A stretch of 64,000 bases of DNA from Shinella sp. SUS2 (GTDB taxonomy: Bacteria; Pseudomonadota; Alphaproteobacteria; Rhizobiales; Rhizobiaceae), in the NCBI RefSeq assembly GCF_001262505.1, contig NZ_KQ410730.1:62001-126000 (forward strand), read 5' to 3'. The notes under the pieces were generated by a model. The model saw only the letters and a list, made by a program, of their open reading frames with translations. It was not told the origin of the DNA and searched no databases. How positions within the stretch are numbered: the first letter of the stretch is position 1; every line of letters begins with the position of its first letter. Both the position numbers and the translations under genes were made by a program. This document shows positions 46,489 to 55,876 of this stretch, piece after piece.

Positions 46489-49400
46489 GCGTGGGTGCGC
46501 GACTCAGGAAGCGTTTGCGGGTGCTGCGCCGCCCGGGCGTCATCCTGACGCTCGTCGTGCTGTTTCTAGCACTCGTCGTCTGGTTCATCGGCCCGCTCAT
46601 CGCTTTTGGCGACATGCGCCCGCTGGGATCGTCCAGCGCCCGTCTTGCCATGCTCCTCCTGCTGGCGCTCGTCTGGGGCGGCGTCGGTTTCCTGATGCGC
46701 ACCAAGCGGTCCAGCGAAGAGGCCGCGCTGCTTGCGGCCCTGCGCAAGCAGGAAGAGGAAGCGACCGCAAAATCCGACAGGGCCACGGCAGAGGCCGAAG
46801 CCGAGATATCCGCGTTCCGCGACGCGGCCGGCCGGGCGATGGGCCTGCTCAGGCGGGGCCATGGCGATCTCTTCGTCAGCGCGCGCTACGCACTGCCCTG
46901 GTACATGGTGCTCGGCGCCGACGGCGCGGGCAAGACGTCGCTGGTGCGCGCCAGCGGCCTGACGCTGCCGTTCGAGGGCGACGGCACGGTGGAGACCCCT
47001 TCCGCCCGTTTCCACATCAGCGACCAGGCACTGCTGGTGGAGTTTTCCGGCCGGCTCACCGGCAGCGAGGAGCCGCAGGCACGCCAGCTCTGGCTCAAGG
47101 CGCTGCAGCACATCCGCAGCCTGCGGTCGCGCCAGCCGGTCAACGGCATCCTCGTTGCGATCAGTGTCGACGAGCTGCTGGCCATGCTGCCGGAAGAGGC
47201 GGTCGCCTATGCCACGGCCATTCGCCAGCGGCTCGACGAGGCGGTGCAGCGCCTGCGCGCCAACGCGCCGGTCTACATCGTCGTGACGAAGCTCGACCGG
47301 ATCGTCGGCTTCGAGGAGCTTTTCGAGGACCTGACGACCGAAGAGCGTGCGGCCGCCTTTGGCCTGCCGATCGCGCCGGATCTCGGCGGCGATGCGCGCG
47401 GACCGGCAGAAGCCCTCGACAAGGGGTTTGCCGGCCTCGTCGAGCGGATCATGCAGCGCCAGTTCGTCTGCCTGCAGGAAGAGCCCGACGAGATGCGCCG
47501 CCACCGGGCCTTCGAGTTTCCCGCACAGTTCGCGCTGCTGCGTGAGCGCATCCAGCCGTTCGTGCAGCAGCTTGCCACCCAGCACCGCTTCGGCACCGCC
47601 ACGAACATGCGCGGCGTCTTCTTCGTCTCCTGCCGGCAGGACGGCGACAATGTCGATGCGCTGGCCGGCTCGCTCGCGCCGGTCTTCGGGCGCAGCGCGG
47701 CGGCGCTGTCGCTGGCACCCGATCCGGGCATGCGGCGCGTGCGGCCCTTCTTCCTCTACGGGCTCTTCCGCAAGGCCATCTTGCCGGAGGCCGATCTTGG
47801 CGGGCTGACGCGGCCGGCGCTCGCGGCGGCGCGGTTCAAGGATCTGGCGATCAACGCCGTCCTCTGCCTTGCCGCCTTCGCCGCGCTCGCCTTCTGGTGG
47901 TTCGGCTTTTCCGACGGGCGCGCCTATGTCGCCGGCGTCACCGGCCAGACCACCGCGGCCCGCGGCGAGATCGCCGAGGCCGTGCCGGGCGGCACGCTCT
48001 CCATGCGCTTCGAGCCGGTCCTGGCGGTGCTCGACCGGCTTGCCGCGCTCAGCGAGGCCGAACCGCGCGGCGCGACCTTCGGCCTCTACAGCCCCGATCC
48101 TGTGCAGGGCGAGGCGCGCAAGGCCTATGACAAGGCGCTTGCCAACCTGTTCTTTCCCTTCGTCTGGCAATATCTGCGTCAGGGCCTCGAGAACCCCGCC
48201 ACACCCGCGGCACTGCGCTTCACCCAGCTGAAGTTCTACCTGATGCTGACCGGCGAGCGTCCGCCGGGCCGCGAGACAGCAGCACTGCTCGGCCCGGACT
48301 TTGCCGCCAACTGGATGCTCTACGACCGCAGCGACGCGGTGGACCGGCGCATTGCCGAGCATTTCTCCGAACTCGCGTCCGTTGCGATCCCGGCGCCGGC
48401 GGCCGATGTCGCGCTGATCGAGAAGGCGAGGGCGGACATCACCAATTACAGCCTCGCCCGGCTTGCCTACGACCAGGCGCTGACGCTGCCCGACGTTGCG
48501 GCGATGGCCATGTGGCGGCCGGTCGACCATATGGGGCTTTCCGGTCCCGAGGCGCTGGCGCGGGTGAGCGGGGCAAGCTTCTTCGACGGTATCGAGGGCA
48601 TCTACACGAAGAACGGCCTCGGCGTGATGATGCGCGCTTCGGCAGAGGCCGCGAGCACGCTTGCCGACGATCTCTGGGTGATGGGCCGGCCCGATACCGC
48701 GCTCGACCGCGAGCGCGAGACCGGCCGCATCCGTGACGGCCTCGCCGATCTCTACCGTGTCACCTACATGAGCCGCTGGGACAGCCTGATCGCCGACCTC
48801 GGCATTTCCGGCGAGACCGACGCACGCCGTCTTGCCGATGCGGTGGCCATCGTCGCCGGCAACCCTTCGCCGGCCAAGGAGCTTTTCGTCGCCATCGCCA
48901 CGGAGGTGGATCTCCAGGACCTGTCGACGACGGCGGCAAGCGCCGTCGAGGCACTGGCGGCCGAGCGGCTTTCGCAGGTGACGAAGACCGTGCGGGCGCC
49001 GCGCCGCGTCGTCAACGTGCCGCAATCGGTCAGCGATCATTTCAGGGCCTTCCGTCTCGCGGTCGTGCCGGCGGCGGAGGGACAGCAGTCGCAAGTCGAC
49101 GACATGCTCGCCGCGCTCGAACCGCTCTATCGCCAGCTGAACCACGTGGCAGCCGGCGGCGACGTGCTGGAGCTCGGCGCCGAACCGCAGACGATCCTCA
49201 GCCAGCTCACCGACCGCAACGGCAAGCTCCCGGCAAACCTGCAGCCCTTCTTCGCCCGCATCCTCACCCAGGTGGGCGCGGTGACGGGCGGCAGTTCGCG
49301 TGAGCGGCTGAAGGAGATCTGGACCTCGACCATCCTGCCGCTGTGCACCGCCACGACTGTCGGCCGCTACCCCTTCGACCGGGAGAGCATCAACGACGCC

Positions 49401-50000
49401 TCGCTCGACGACTTTTCCCGGCTGCTCGGTCCGCAAGGCGCGATCGCCGGTTTCCGCGACACCTATCTGAAGCCCTATATCGACCGGACGACGAAGCCCT
49501 GGCGCTGGAAAAGCGGCCAGCAATTCGGCCTCGGTTTCCCCGATGAGGTCCTCGCCGCCTTCGAAAAGGCCGACGATATCACAACCGTCTTCTTTGCCGG
49601 GCAGGAGAAGCCAAATGTCGACTTCACCGTGGAAGTCGGCAAGCTGGACATGACGGCCCGCGCCTTCCTCATCGATATCGGCGGCAAGGTGGCGAGCTAC
49701 ACGCACGGACCGCCGGCAGGCACGCAATATCTCTGGCCGCCGGAGAACCTGGTGGCGGGCGCATCCATGTCCATGACGCCCGAGGTTGCCGGCCAGCGAA
49801 ACATCCTGACGGAACAGGGCGCCTGGGCGCTCTTCCGCCTTTTCGACCAGGGCCGCAAGATCGAGAAGAACCCGACGGACGTCGTCACCTACCAGTTCCG
49901 CCTCGGCAGCCGCGCCGTCCTGATGCGCCTCACCGCCCCCGCCACGCGCAACCCCTTCGCGCGCGACGTCCTCTCCCCGTTCGCGTGCCCGACGCTATGA
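46485..50000 (+). CDS. tssM: T6SS inner-membrane protein TssM/IcmF
   Basis: About 1171 residues. GTG start overlapping the upstream stop (GTGA). Two N-terminal transmembrane helices (about 20-41 and 52-71), IcmF ATPase-like domain with Walker A GADGAGKTS at 144-152, a third helix near 455-475, and a long periplasmic part with the C-terminal TssJ-binding region. It forms the trans-envelope core with TssJ and TssL. The Walker A motif is intact. The downstream gap to tssF is 96 bp. Confidence 0.95.
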   Translation: MSVGARLRKRLRVLRRPGVILTLVVLFLALVVWFIGPLIAFGDMRPLGSSSARLAMLLLLALVWGGVGFLMRTKRSSEEAALLAALRKQEEEATAKSDRATAEAEAEISAFRDAAGRAMGLLRRGHGDLFVSARYALPWYMVLGADGAGKTSLVRASGLTLPFEGDGTVETPSARFHISDQALLVEFSGRLTGSEEPQARQLWLKALQHIRSLRSRQPVNGILVAISVDELLAMLPEEAVAYATAIRQRLDEAVQRLRANAPVYIVVTKLDRIVGFEELFEDLTTEERAAAFGLPIAPDLGGDARGPAEALDKGFAGLVERIMQRQFVCLQEEPDEMRRHRAFEFPAQFALLRERIQPFVQQLATQHRFGTATNMRGVFFVSCRQDGDNVDALAGSLAPVFGRSAAALSLAPDPGMRRVRPFFLYGLFRKAILPEADLGGLTRPALAAARFKDLAINAVLCLAAFAALAFWWFGFSDGRAYVAGVTGQTTAARGEIAEAVPGGTLSMRFEPVLAVLDRLAALSEAEPRGATFGLYSPDPVQGEARKAYDKALANLFFPFVWQYLRQGLENPATPAALRFTQLKFYLMLTGERPPGRETAALLGPDFAANWMLYDRSDAVDRRIAEHFSELASVAIPAPAADVALIEKARADITNYSLARLAYDQALTLPDVAAMAMWRPVDHMGLSGPEALARVSGASFFDGIEGIYTKNGLGVMMRASAEAASTLADDLWVMGRPDTALDRERETGRIRDGLADLYRVTYMSRWDSLIADLGISGETDARRLADAVAIVAGNPSPAKELFVAIATEVDLQDLSTTAASAVEALAAERLSQVTKTVRAPRRVVNVPQSVSDHFRAFRLAVVPAAEGQQSQVDDMLAALEPLYRQLNHVAAGGDVLELGAEPQTILSQLTDRNGKLPANLQPFFARILTQVGAVTGGSSRERLKEIWTSTILPLCTATTVGRYPFDRESINDASLDDFSRLLGPQGAIAGFRDTYLKPYIDRTTKPWRWKSGQQFGLGFPDEVLAAFEKADDITTVFFAGQEKPNVDFTVEVGKLDMTARAFLIDIGGKVASYTHGPPAGTQYLWPPENLVAGASMSMTPEVAGQRNILTEQGAWALFRLFDQGRKIEKNPTDVVTYQFRLGSRAVLMRLTAPATRNPFARDVLSPFACPTL

Positions 50001-50096
50001 GACACCGTCCGCCTTTCCTTGACAGCATGAAACGGAGTGCGCCAATGTCCGCACAACCATCGCGATATGCCCGTTTCCAATCGCCAAGGGGCCTCC

Positions 50097-51932
50097 ATGT
50101 CGGATGATCTGCTTGTCCACTACAACCGCGAACTGCTGAGCATCCGCCGGGCTGCGGCGGCCTTTGCGGCCGAAAACCCGCGCATCGCGGGCCGGCTGCG
50201 CCTGTCCGAGGACGCGATCGAGGATCCGCATGTCGGCCGGCTCATCGAGGCTTTCGCCTATCTCACCGCCCGCGTGCGGCAGAAGATGGACGACGATTTC
50301 CCTGAGCTGACCAATGCCATGCTCGGCATCCTCTATCCGCATTTCGACCGGCCGATCCCGTCCATGTCGATCCTCCAGCTCGATCCGAAGGCGGAGCTGG
50401 CAGAGCCCTATCCCGTCCCGTCGGGCACGCTGCTCGACACCGAGCCGGTCGATGGCGAGCGCTGCCGGTTCAGCACCTGCTCGGATGTCACGCTGCATCC
50501 GATCGTCGTGCGTGCGGCCACGCTCACCGGCCGCCCGATCACCGCGCCGGAAACGCCGCAGGCGCACAATGCGGCGGGCTGCCTGCGCCTGACGCTGGAA
50601 ATGGCGGGTGAGGACCAGAGTTTTTCGACCTACAATCCCGGACGCCTGCGCTTCTTCCTGCGGGGCCAGCCGCAGCTCGTCTATCCGCTCTACGAACTCC
50701 TGCTCAACGACGTGGTCGCGATCGCCTTTGCCGAAGGCGCCAACGACCGCAGCCCGGCAATGCTGGATGCCGACGCTCTTTCACCGGGCGGCTTCGGCCC
50801 GCACGAGAGCATGCTGCCCTATCCGCAGGCCTCGCATCCGGCCTACCGGCTTCTGACCGAGTATTTCGCCTTCCCCGAAAAATTCCTGTTCGTCGATCTC
50901 GAATTCCCGGAGGCCGGGCGCCTTGCCGGCAAGGGGCGTACGCTCGACGTCTTCCTCTATCTCAACCGTGCCGCGCCCAGCCTGGAGCGCTCGTTGACGG
51001 CGGCCGCCTTCGCGCTCGGCTGCACGCCGATCGTCAACCTGTTCCCCCAGACCGCCGAGCCGGTCAAGCTCGACAGGACGGTCACCGAATACCGCGTCGT
51101 GCCGGACAGCCGGCGGCTGAATGCGCTGGAGGTCTACAGCATCGAGGCCGTTGCCACCGTGAATGCCGAGGGGGACGCGAGGACGCTGTCGCCGTTCTAC
51201 GGCATCCGCCACGGCGTCGATGCCGACGAGATCCGCGGCGAGGAGAAGGCGGCAGCCTGGTGGCTCTCGCACCGCCGGCCGGCCGAGGAGGAGAACCCGG
51301 GCAGCGAGGTCTTCCTGTCGCTCTCCGATCCCGAATTCAACCCGAAGAGCCTTGCCGACGACGTTCTGTCGGTGGAAACGCTCTGCCTCAACCGCAACCG
51401 GCCGGAGCGGCTGCCCTTCGGCGGCGGCCAGCCGCAATTGCGGATGGTCGAGCCGGTGCCGATGGTAAAGGGCATGCGGCTGCTGACGGTGCCGACCGCG
51501 ACGATCCGCCCGCATTACGGCCAGGGCGGGCGCTGGCGGCTCATCTCGCATCTGGCGCTCAACCATCTTTCGCTCGTTTCCGATGGCGGGGTGGAAGCAC
51601 TGAAGGAAATCCTGCTGCTCTACGATTTCCGCAACTCGGCCGAAACGCGGGCATTGATCGACGGCATCACGGCGCTCTCCTCGCAAAGCGGCACGGCGCG
51701 GGTGCGCAGCTTCGGCCAGAGCGCCTTCTGCCGCGGCGTCGACGTGACGATGACCTTCGAGGAGGGCAATTTTTCCGGTAACGGCGTATTCCTCATGGCG
51801 AGCATCATCGAGCGTTTCCTCGGCCTCTATGCGAGCGTCAATTCATTCTCACGGCTCACCGCCCTCGTTCGGGGGCGAAGCGGAAAGCTGAAGACATGGC
51901 CGGCACGGGCAGGCGATCGAATTCTTCTCTAG
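50097..51932 (+). CDS. tssF: T6SS baseplate protein TssF
   Basis: About 611 residues. Begins MSDDLLVHYNRELLSIRRAAAAFAAENPRIAGRL, matching TssF; the IEDPHVGRLIEAFAYLTARVRQKMDDDFPELTNAMLGILYPHF segment is the family signature. The ATG is preceded by AAGGGG. The C-terminal end overlaps tssG by 37 bp, so the two wedge proteins are translated together. Confidence 0.95.
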   Translation: MSDDLLVHYNRELLSIRRAAAAFAAENPRIAGRLRLSEDAIEDPHVGRLIEAFAYLTARVRQKMDDDFPELTNAMLGILYPHFDRPIPSMSILQLDPKAELAEPYPVPSGTLLDTEPVDGERCRFSTCSDVTLHPIVVRAATLTGRPITAPETPQAHNAAGCLRLTLEMAGEDQSFSTYNPGRLRFFLRGQPQLVYPLYELLLNDVVAIAFAEGANDRSPAMLDADALSPGGFGPHESMLPYPQASHPAYRLLTEYFAFPEKFLFVDLEFPEAGRLAGKGRTLDVFLYLNRAAPSLERSLTAAAFALGCTPIVNLFPQTAEPVKLDRTVTEYRVVPDSRRLNALEVYSIEAVATVNAEGDARTLSPFYGIRHGVDADEIRGEEKAAAWWLSHRRPAEEENPGSEVFLSLSDPEFNPKSLADDVLSVETLCLNRNRPERLPFGGGQPQLRMVEPVPMVKGMRLLTVPTATIRPHYGQGGRWRLISHLALNHLSLVSDGGVEALKEILLLYDFRNSAETRALIDGITALSSQSGTARVRSFGQSAFCRGVDVTMTFEEGNFSGNGVFLMASIIERFLGLYASVNSFSRLTALVRGRSGKLKTWPARAGDRILL

Positions 51933-52987
51933 TCGCCCGCGCCTTCGACGGGCCGCAGGCGTTCGAACTCTTCCAGATGATCCGCATCCTGGAAGCGCTT
52001 GGCGCGGAGGAGGGGCACGACACCGCGCACCGGCCGGTCGATCCGGTCGGGCAGGGGGTGGACCCCGAGCGGGCGGCCGTGAAGATCCGTTCGTCGGTGC
52101 CGCTCGGCTTCGCCTCGGCGGAGGTGCTTTCCGTGCGCCGGCCGCGCAGCGGCGGACCTGTCGAGATGACGCAGACGCTGGTCGGCCTGACCGGCCCCTC
52201 GGGCGTGCTGCCGCATGCCATGAGCGAGCTCGTGCAGATGAGCGTGCGCGAACGCAATTTTGCCCTGCGCGAATTCTTCGACGTCTTCAACAACCGGCTT
52301 TCTGGCCTGCTCTACAATGCTTGGGCCAAGTATCGCCCGGCGATCGAGCGCGAGCGGGCGGCGCAGCTTTCGACCGCCGCCCCCATCGACCACGCGCTGA
52401 AATCCCTTGTCGGCCTCGGCCTGCCGGCGATGACCGACCGCACCCGGGTGGGCGACCACACCTTCGTCTTCTTCGGCGGGCTTCTTGCCCGGCAGGGCCG
52501 CTCGGCAGTGGCAATCGAGCAGGCGCTCGCCGGCGCGCTCGGGCACACGCTGCGCGTCGAGCAGTTCGCCGGCGAATGGTATCCGATCGCCCCGTCCGAC
52601 CGCACGCAACTGCCCGACCGCACCCGGCCGCGCGGCGCCTTCGCGCGCCTCGGCGACGATGCGGTGATCGGTACGAAGACCTTCGACATCCAGTCCACGG
52701 TCACGCTGCGCGTGGAGGGGCTGGACTATCCGGCCTTCCGTTCACTGCTGCCGGACGGCAGCCGGGCACGGCTTCTCACCGACCTTGCCGCCAGCGCGCT
52801 CGGCGCCGACAAGATGTTCAACATCCGCCTGGAGCTGAAACCCGACCACGTGCCGGCGCTGCGGCTCGGCGGGCAGCGCGAGGACGCCAAAGCGAGCAGG
52901 CTCGGCTGGAACACCTGGCTCCAGCCGGCGTGCCCGCGCAAGCAGCCGGCCGCCGTCCAGTTCCGCCCGCCGCCGCATCTGCGCTGA
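51896..52987 (+). CDS. tssG: T6SS baseplate protein TssG
   Basis: 363 residues. The body has FDGPQAFELFQMIRILEALGAEEG, VKIRSSVPLGFASAEVLSV, ALREFFDVFNNRLSGLLYNAWAKYRPAIER and the C-terminal LSALLPDGS-like LLTDLA region. TssG and TssF with TssE form the baseplate wedge. The start lies within the tssF coding sequence. A 118-bp gap follows before the methyltransferase gene. Confidence 0.93.
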   Translation: MAGTGRRSNSSLVARAFDGPQAFELFQMIRILEALGAEEGHDTAHRPVDPVGQGVDPERAAVKIRSSVPLGFASAEVLSVRRPRSGGPVEMTQTLVGLTGPSGVLPHAMSELVQMSVRERNFALREFFDVFNNRLSGLLYNAWAKYRPAIERERAAQLSTAAPIDHALKSLVGLGLPAMTDRTRVGDHTFVFFGGLLARQGRSAVAIEQALAGALGHTLRVEQFAGEWYPIAPSDRTQLPDRTRPRGAFARLGDDAVIGTKTFDIQSTVTLRVEGLDYPAFRSLLPDGSRARLLTDLAASALGADKMFNIRLELKPDHVPALRLGGQREDAKASRLGWNTWLQPACPRKQPAAVQFRPPPHLR

Positions 52988-53105
52988 AAGACGTTCCCGG
53001 CAGAGCTGCGCAGCGGTTTTGCGGAAAAACAGAAGACTGGCGCACCTGTCGTTCCCGCGCCGCCCGCGCATCCCTATTGATATTGCTCGAGCATAGGATT
53101 TCATC

Positions 53106-54644
53106 ATGAATGACTGGACCCACGGCTACGTTTCCGACATCGAATATCTCCCCGGCTTCTATATCGAGCAGACGCCGGCGCATCTGGACGTGGCCTGCCT
53201 CCTGCGCGGCATCGAACCGCCCGTGGAGGAGGGAGCGCCCTTCGCCTATTGCGAACTGGGATGCGGGGTCGGCGAAACGGCGCTGACGATCGCCGCGGCC
53301 AACCCGCAGGCCGACGTCTGGGGTTTCGATTTCAATCCGGCGCATATCGCACGCGGGCGCTCGCTCGCCGCGGCCGGTTCCGTCGGCAATATCCGCCTGG
53401 AGGAGGCCTCCTTCGAGGATCTGGCCCATGGCCGGCAACCGGGCCTGCCGATGTTCGACTATATCACGCTGCATGGCGTCTGGAGCTGGGTCAGCGCGGA
53501 GAACCGCCGCCATATCGTCGATTTCGCCGCCCGTCATCTGAAGCCCGGCGGGCTCCTCTATGTCACCTACAATGCTCTGCCGCGCTGGACCGCTTCCATG
53601 CCGATGCAGCGCCTCGTCAGCCTCGCCGCCGCGCATGACAGCGAGCGCAGCGACCGGCGCGTGCTGCGGGCGCTGGACATGGCTCGCGCCTTCTCCGAGG
53701 CCGGCGCCGACCTGATCCCCGCGGAAATGCTCGACCGGCTGGACAAGGAGCGGGCGGAGGGAACCGCCTATCTCAGCCACGAATATCTCAATGCACACTG
53801 GTCGCCCTGCTACCAGATCGACGTGGCGCAGGATCTGGCGGCGGCCAAGCTGTCCTTCGTCGCCGCAGCCAATCTCTTCGAGAACTATCCGGACCTCTGC
53901 ACGACCGACGCCCAGCGGCGTCTCATCGAGGGCTTCCCCGCCGCCCATGTGGAAACCGCGCGGGACTTCTTCCTTGCCCGCAGCTTCCGGCGCGACATCT
54001 ATATGCGCGGGCCCCGGCCGATCGCCGCCCGGCGGCTGGAAAAGCGGCTGGCAGCCCGCAGGCTCGCCCTCGTCGTGCCACCCTCCGCGATCAAGCTTTC
54101 CGTGAAGGTGCCGGTCGGCGAGGCAACGCTGAACGAGAGCTTCTACGGCCCGGCCTTTGCCGCCCTCGCCGAAGGCCCCATGACGATCGGCGGACTCAGG
54201 AGCCTGCCGGAGGCGGACGGCTCGTCCGCCACGGAGCGTGAGGTACTGGGCATGCTGATCGGCTCCCGCCAGGCGATGGCCCTGCCGAATGCGGTGACGG
54301 AGGAGAGCGTCGCAGCGGTGCGGCGCTACAACCGCGCCCATCTCAGGATCTGCTCCGACGAGGGCCGCGCCGTCTGCGCGCTCGCGGCGGCGGGGATCGG
54401 CTCCGGCATCACGGTGCGCCTGTTCGAAATGCTGGCCTACGAAGTGCTGCTCGACGGCGTCGAGGCGGAGGCCGGCGCGGTGACGGCGGCCATCCACGCC
54501 CTGCTGGCGGCGCGCGGCGACCGGCTGCGCAACGAGGGCGTCCCGATCGAGGACGAGGGGGAGGCGCTGCGTGTCATCCGGGAAAATGTCGACCTGATCC
54601 TGACCGTCGCCCTGCCGATGTGGCGACGCATCGGCGCGATCTAG
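53106..54644 (+). CDS. Class I SAM methyltransferase with a methyltransferase regulatory domain
   Basis: 512 residues. N-terminal methyltransferase: YCELGCGVGETAL (motif I), WGFDFNPAHI, DYITLHGVWSWVS, LKPGGLLYVTYNALP. The middle has the MethyTransf_Reg-like block with SLAAAHDSERSDRRVLRALDMARAFSEAGA and a C-terminal helical region. These proteins are often near T6SS or secretion genes; substrate unknown. Two codons after its stop the Ser/Thr kinase gene begins, so both could be regulated together. Start after a possible weak Shine-Dalgarno. Confidence 0.85.
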   Translation: MNDWTHGYVSDIEYLPGFYIEQTPAHLDVACLLRGIEPPVEEGAPFAYCELGCGVGETALTIAAANPQADVWGFDFNPAHIARGRSLAAAGSVGNIRLEEASFEDLAHGRQPGLPMFDYITLHGVWSWVSAENRRHIVDFAARHLKPGGLLYVTYNALPRWTASMPMQRLVSLAAAHDSERSDRRVLRALDMARAFSEAGADLIPAEMLDRLDKERAEGTAYLSHEYLNAHWSPCYQIDVAQDLAAAKLSFVAAANLFENYPDLCTTDAQRRLIEGFPAAHVETARDFFLARSFRRDIYMRGPRPIAARRLEKRLAARRLALVVPPSAIKLSVKVPVGEATLNESFYGPAFAALAEGPMTIGGLRSLPEADGSSATEREVLGMLIGSRQAMALPNAVTEESVAAVRRYNRAHLRICSDEGRAVCALAAAGIGSGITVRLFEMLAYEVLLDGVEAEAGAVTAAIHALLAARGDRLRNEGVPIEDEGEALRVIRENVDLILTVALPMWRRIGAI

Positions 54645-54648
54645 GCCG

Positions 54649-55416
54649 ATGGGCGCACCGCCCCCGGTCAGCGAAGCCGTCCTGCGCGGGCAGGGTCCCG
54701 TGCGGGTCTACCGCGCGCAGATCAGGGCGGCGCCCGTCATCGTCAAGCGTCTCGTCGGGGACGGGGATGCCGTGGCGCTCCGGCGTTTCGAGCGCGAGCG
54801 GCGGATCGCCCGGCTGCTGGTACATCCCTCGCTGCCGCAGCTCGTGGCGGAGGGCGAGGACTGGATTGCCCTCAAGATGCTGGGGAAGGCGCTTTGCGAA
54901 CCCGATGTGGCGGCGCGCTACGCGGATCCGGCTGCCCTCCGCCTGCTGCTCGCCAGGCTTGCCGCTGCGCTCGCTTTCGCCCATGCGCGCGGCGTCGTCC
55001 ACCGCGACGTGAAGCCGGCGCACGTGCTCTTCGACGGCGGAACGCCGGTGCTCATCGATTTCGGCATTGCCGGTACGCCCGGCGATGACCTGCAGCGAGC
55101 GGAACTGTCCGGTTCGCCCGCCTGGATGGCGCCGGAACAGCTTGCCGGCGAACCGGCCGGCCCGGCGGCCGACATCTGGCCGCTCGCGGCGCTCGGCCTG
55201 TTCCTGCTGACGGGGGAAAAGCCCTATGAAGGCGAGGCGGAGGCGGTGCTGCGCCGCCGGCGGGCGGGCGAGCCGCCGGCTTTCGTCGTCTCCGCGGCCC
55301 TGGAGCGGGAGGACCCCGCTCTGTTCGGCTTGCTGATGGCGGGGATCGGTGCGGCGGACCGGCCGACGGCGGCGGAGTTCCTGCGGATACTAGAGGGCAC
55401 CTGCCCCTCACCCTGA
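54649..55416 (+). CDS. Hanks-type serine/threonine protein kinase, truncated form
   Basis: 255 residues. Catalytic motifs: Lys in PVIVKRLVG, HRDVKPAHVLF (catalytic Asp), DFGIAGTPG (metal-binding DFG) and SPAWMAPEQL. The N-terminal glycine loop is weak (GQGPVRV), and no transmembrane or sensor domain follows, unlike PpkA. It is the natural kinase for the FHA protein encoded in the same arm. The final codons TCPSP and the stop lie inside a RIME repeat fragment, so the C-terminus was probably altered by repeat insertion. A matching PppA-type phosphatase was not found. Confidence 0.87.
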   Translation: MGAPPPVSEAVLRGQGPVRVYRAQIRAAPVIVKRLVGDGDAVALRRFERERRIARLLVHPSLPQLVAEGEDWIALKMLGKALCEPDVAARYADPAALRLLLARLAAALAFAHARGVVHRDVKPAHVLFDGGTPVLIDFGIAGTPGDDLQRAELSGSPAWMAPEQLAGEPAGPAADIWPLAALGLFLLTGEKPYEGEAEAVLRRRRAGEPPAFVVSAALEREDPALFGLLMAGIGAADRPTAAEFLRILEGTCPSP

Positions 55417-55443
55417 CCCTCTCCCGGCAAGCGGAAGAGGGGA
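55403..55443. repeat. Partial RIME-type repeat
   Basis: GCCCCTCACCCTGACCCTC followed by a stem-like CCCGGCAAGCGG matches, in inverted orientation, the right half of the 61658-61796 element. The copy begins inside the last codons of the kinase gene and supplies its stop codon. Confidence 0.7.
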
Positions 55444-55508
55444 CTTGCCCTACAAATCGTCGTGAGCGGGAAAAACGGTGGCGGCATCTTCCCTTCGCCC
55501 CTCCATCC

Positions 55509-55847
55509 TCAGGCGATGACCAGATTGACTGCCGGATGCAGCTTCTTCAGGTTCGGCAGGGACTTGGACTGCCACGGGATCTGCGTGCTGCCCTTGACCA
55601 TGAGGCCGATGCCCGGCTGCTTGCGCACGTCGATGGTGAATTTGGCGAGCAGGTTGATGCCGGAGCTGTTGAGGAATTCCAGCCCCGACAGATCGAGCGT
55701 GATGGTTTCCGGCTTCTCGGTCAGCACCTGCTGCATCAGTTCCAGGATCGGGGCATAGGCCTCCGTGCCGGAAAGGCGCATCGTGCCCTCGTAATGGATC
55801 GCAGAACCCTCGCTCCAGACACGGTATTCGTTCGTCTTGATTTCCAT
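55509..55847 (-). CDS. STAS-type regulator of the partner-switching operon (slr1659-like)
   Basis: 112 residues from the ATG at 55847, or 123 from a TTG at 55880 that overlaps the upstream stop. STAS fold with [20 protein letters not shown], where the NSSGI serines are the phosphorylation sites. The overall composition ([29 protein letters not shown]) resembles cyanobacterial slr1659-like regulators. It is last in the five-gene operon and should be a switch substrate of the HATPase at 55877 and the PP2C at 56430. Confidence 0.8.
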   Translation of the reverse strand: MEIKTNEYRVWSEGSAIHYEGTMRLSGTEAYAPILELMQQVLTEKPETITLDLSGLEFLNSSGINLLAKFTIDVRKQPGIGLMVKGSTQIPWQSKSLPNLKKLHPAVNLVIA

Positions 55848-55876
55848 TTTGTACAATAAACTCCCGGTATGTCTGC

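Noticed and set aside
46566..49727. 1053-codon minus-strand frame opposite tssM
   Set aside because: Shadow of tssM: translated product is repetitive and Arg/Asp/His-rich without domain structure, and tssM itself has clear motifs.
54649..55416. Complete PpkA/PppA/Fha threonine-phosphorylation pathway
   Set aside because: A kinase and an FHA protein are present, but no Stp1/PppA-type phosphatase or TagF could be found; the PP2C proteins here are SpoIIE-type.
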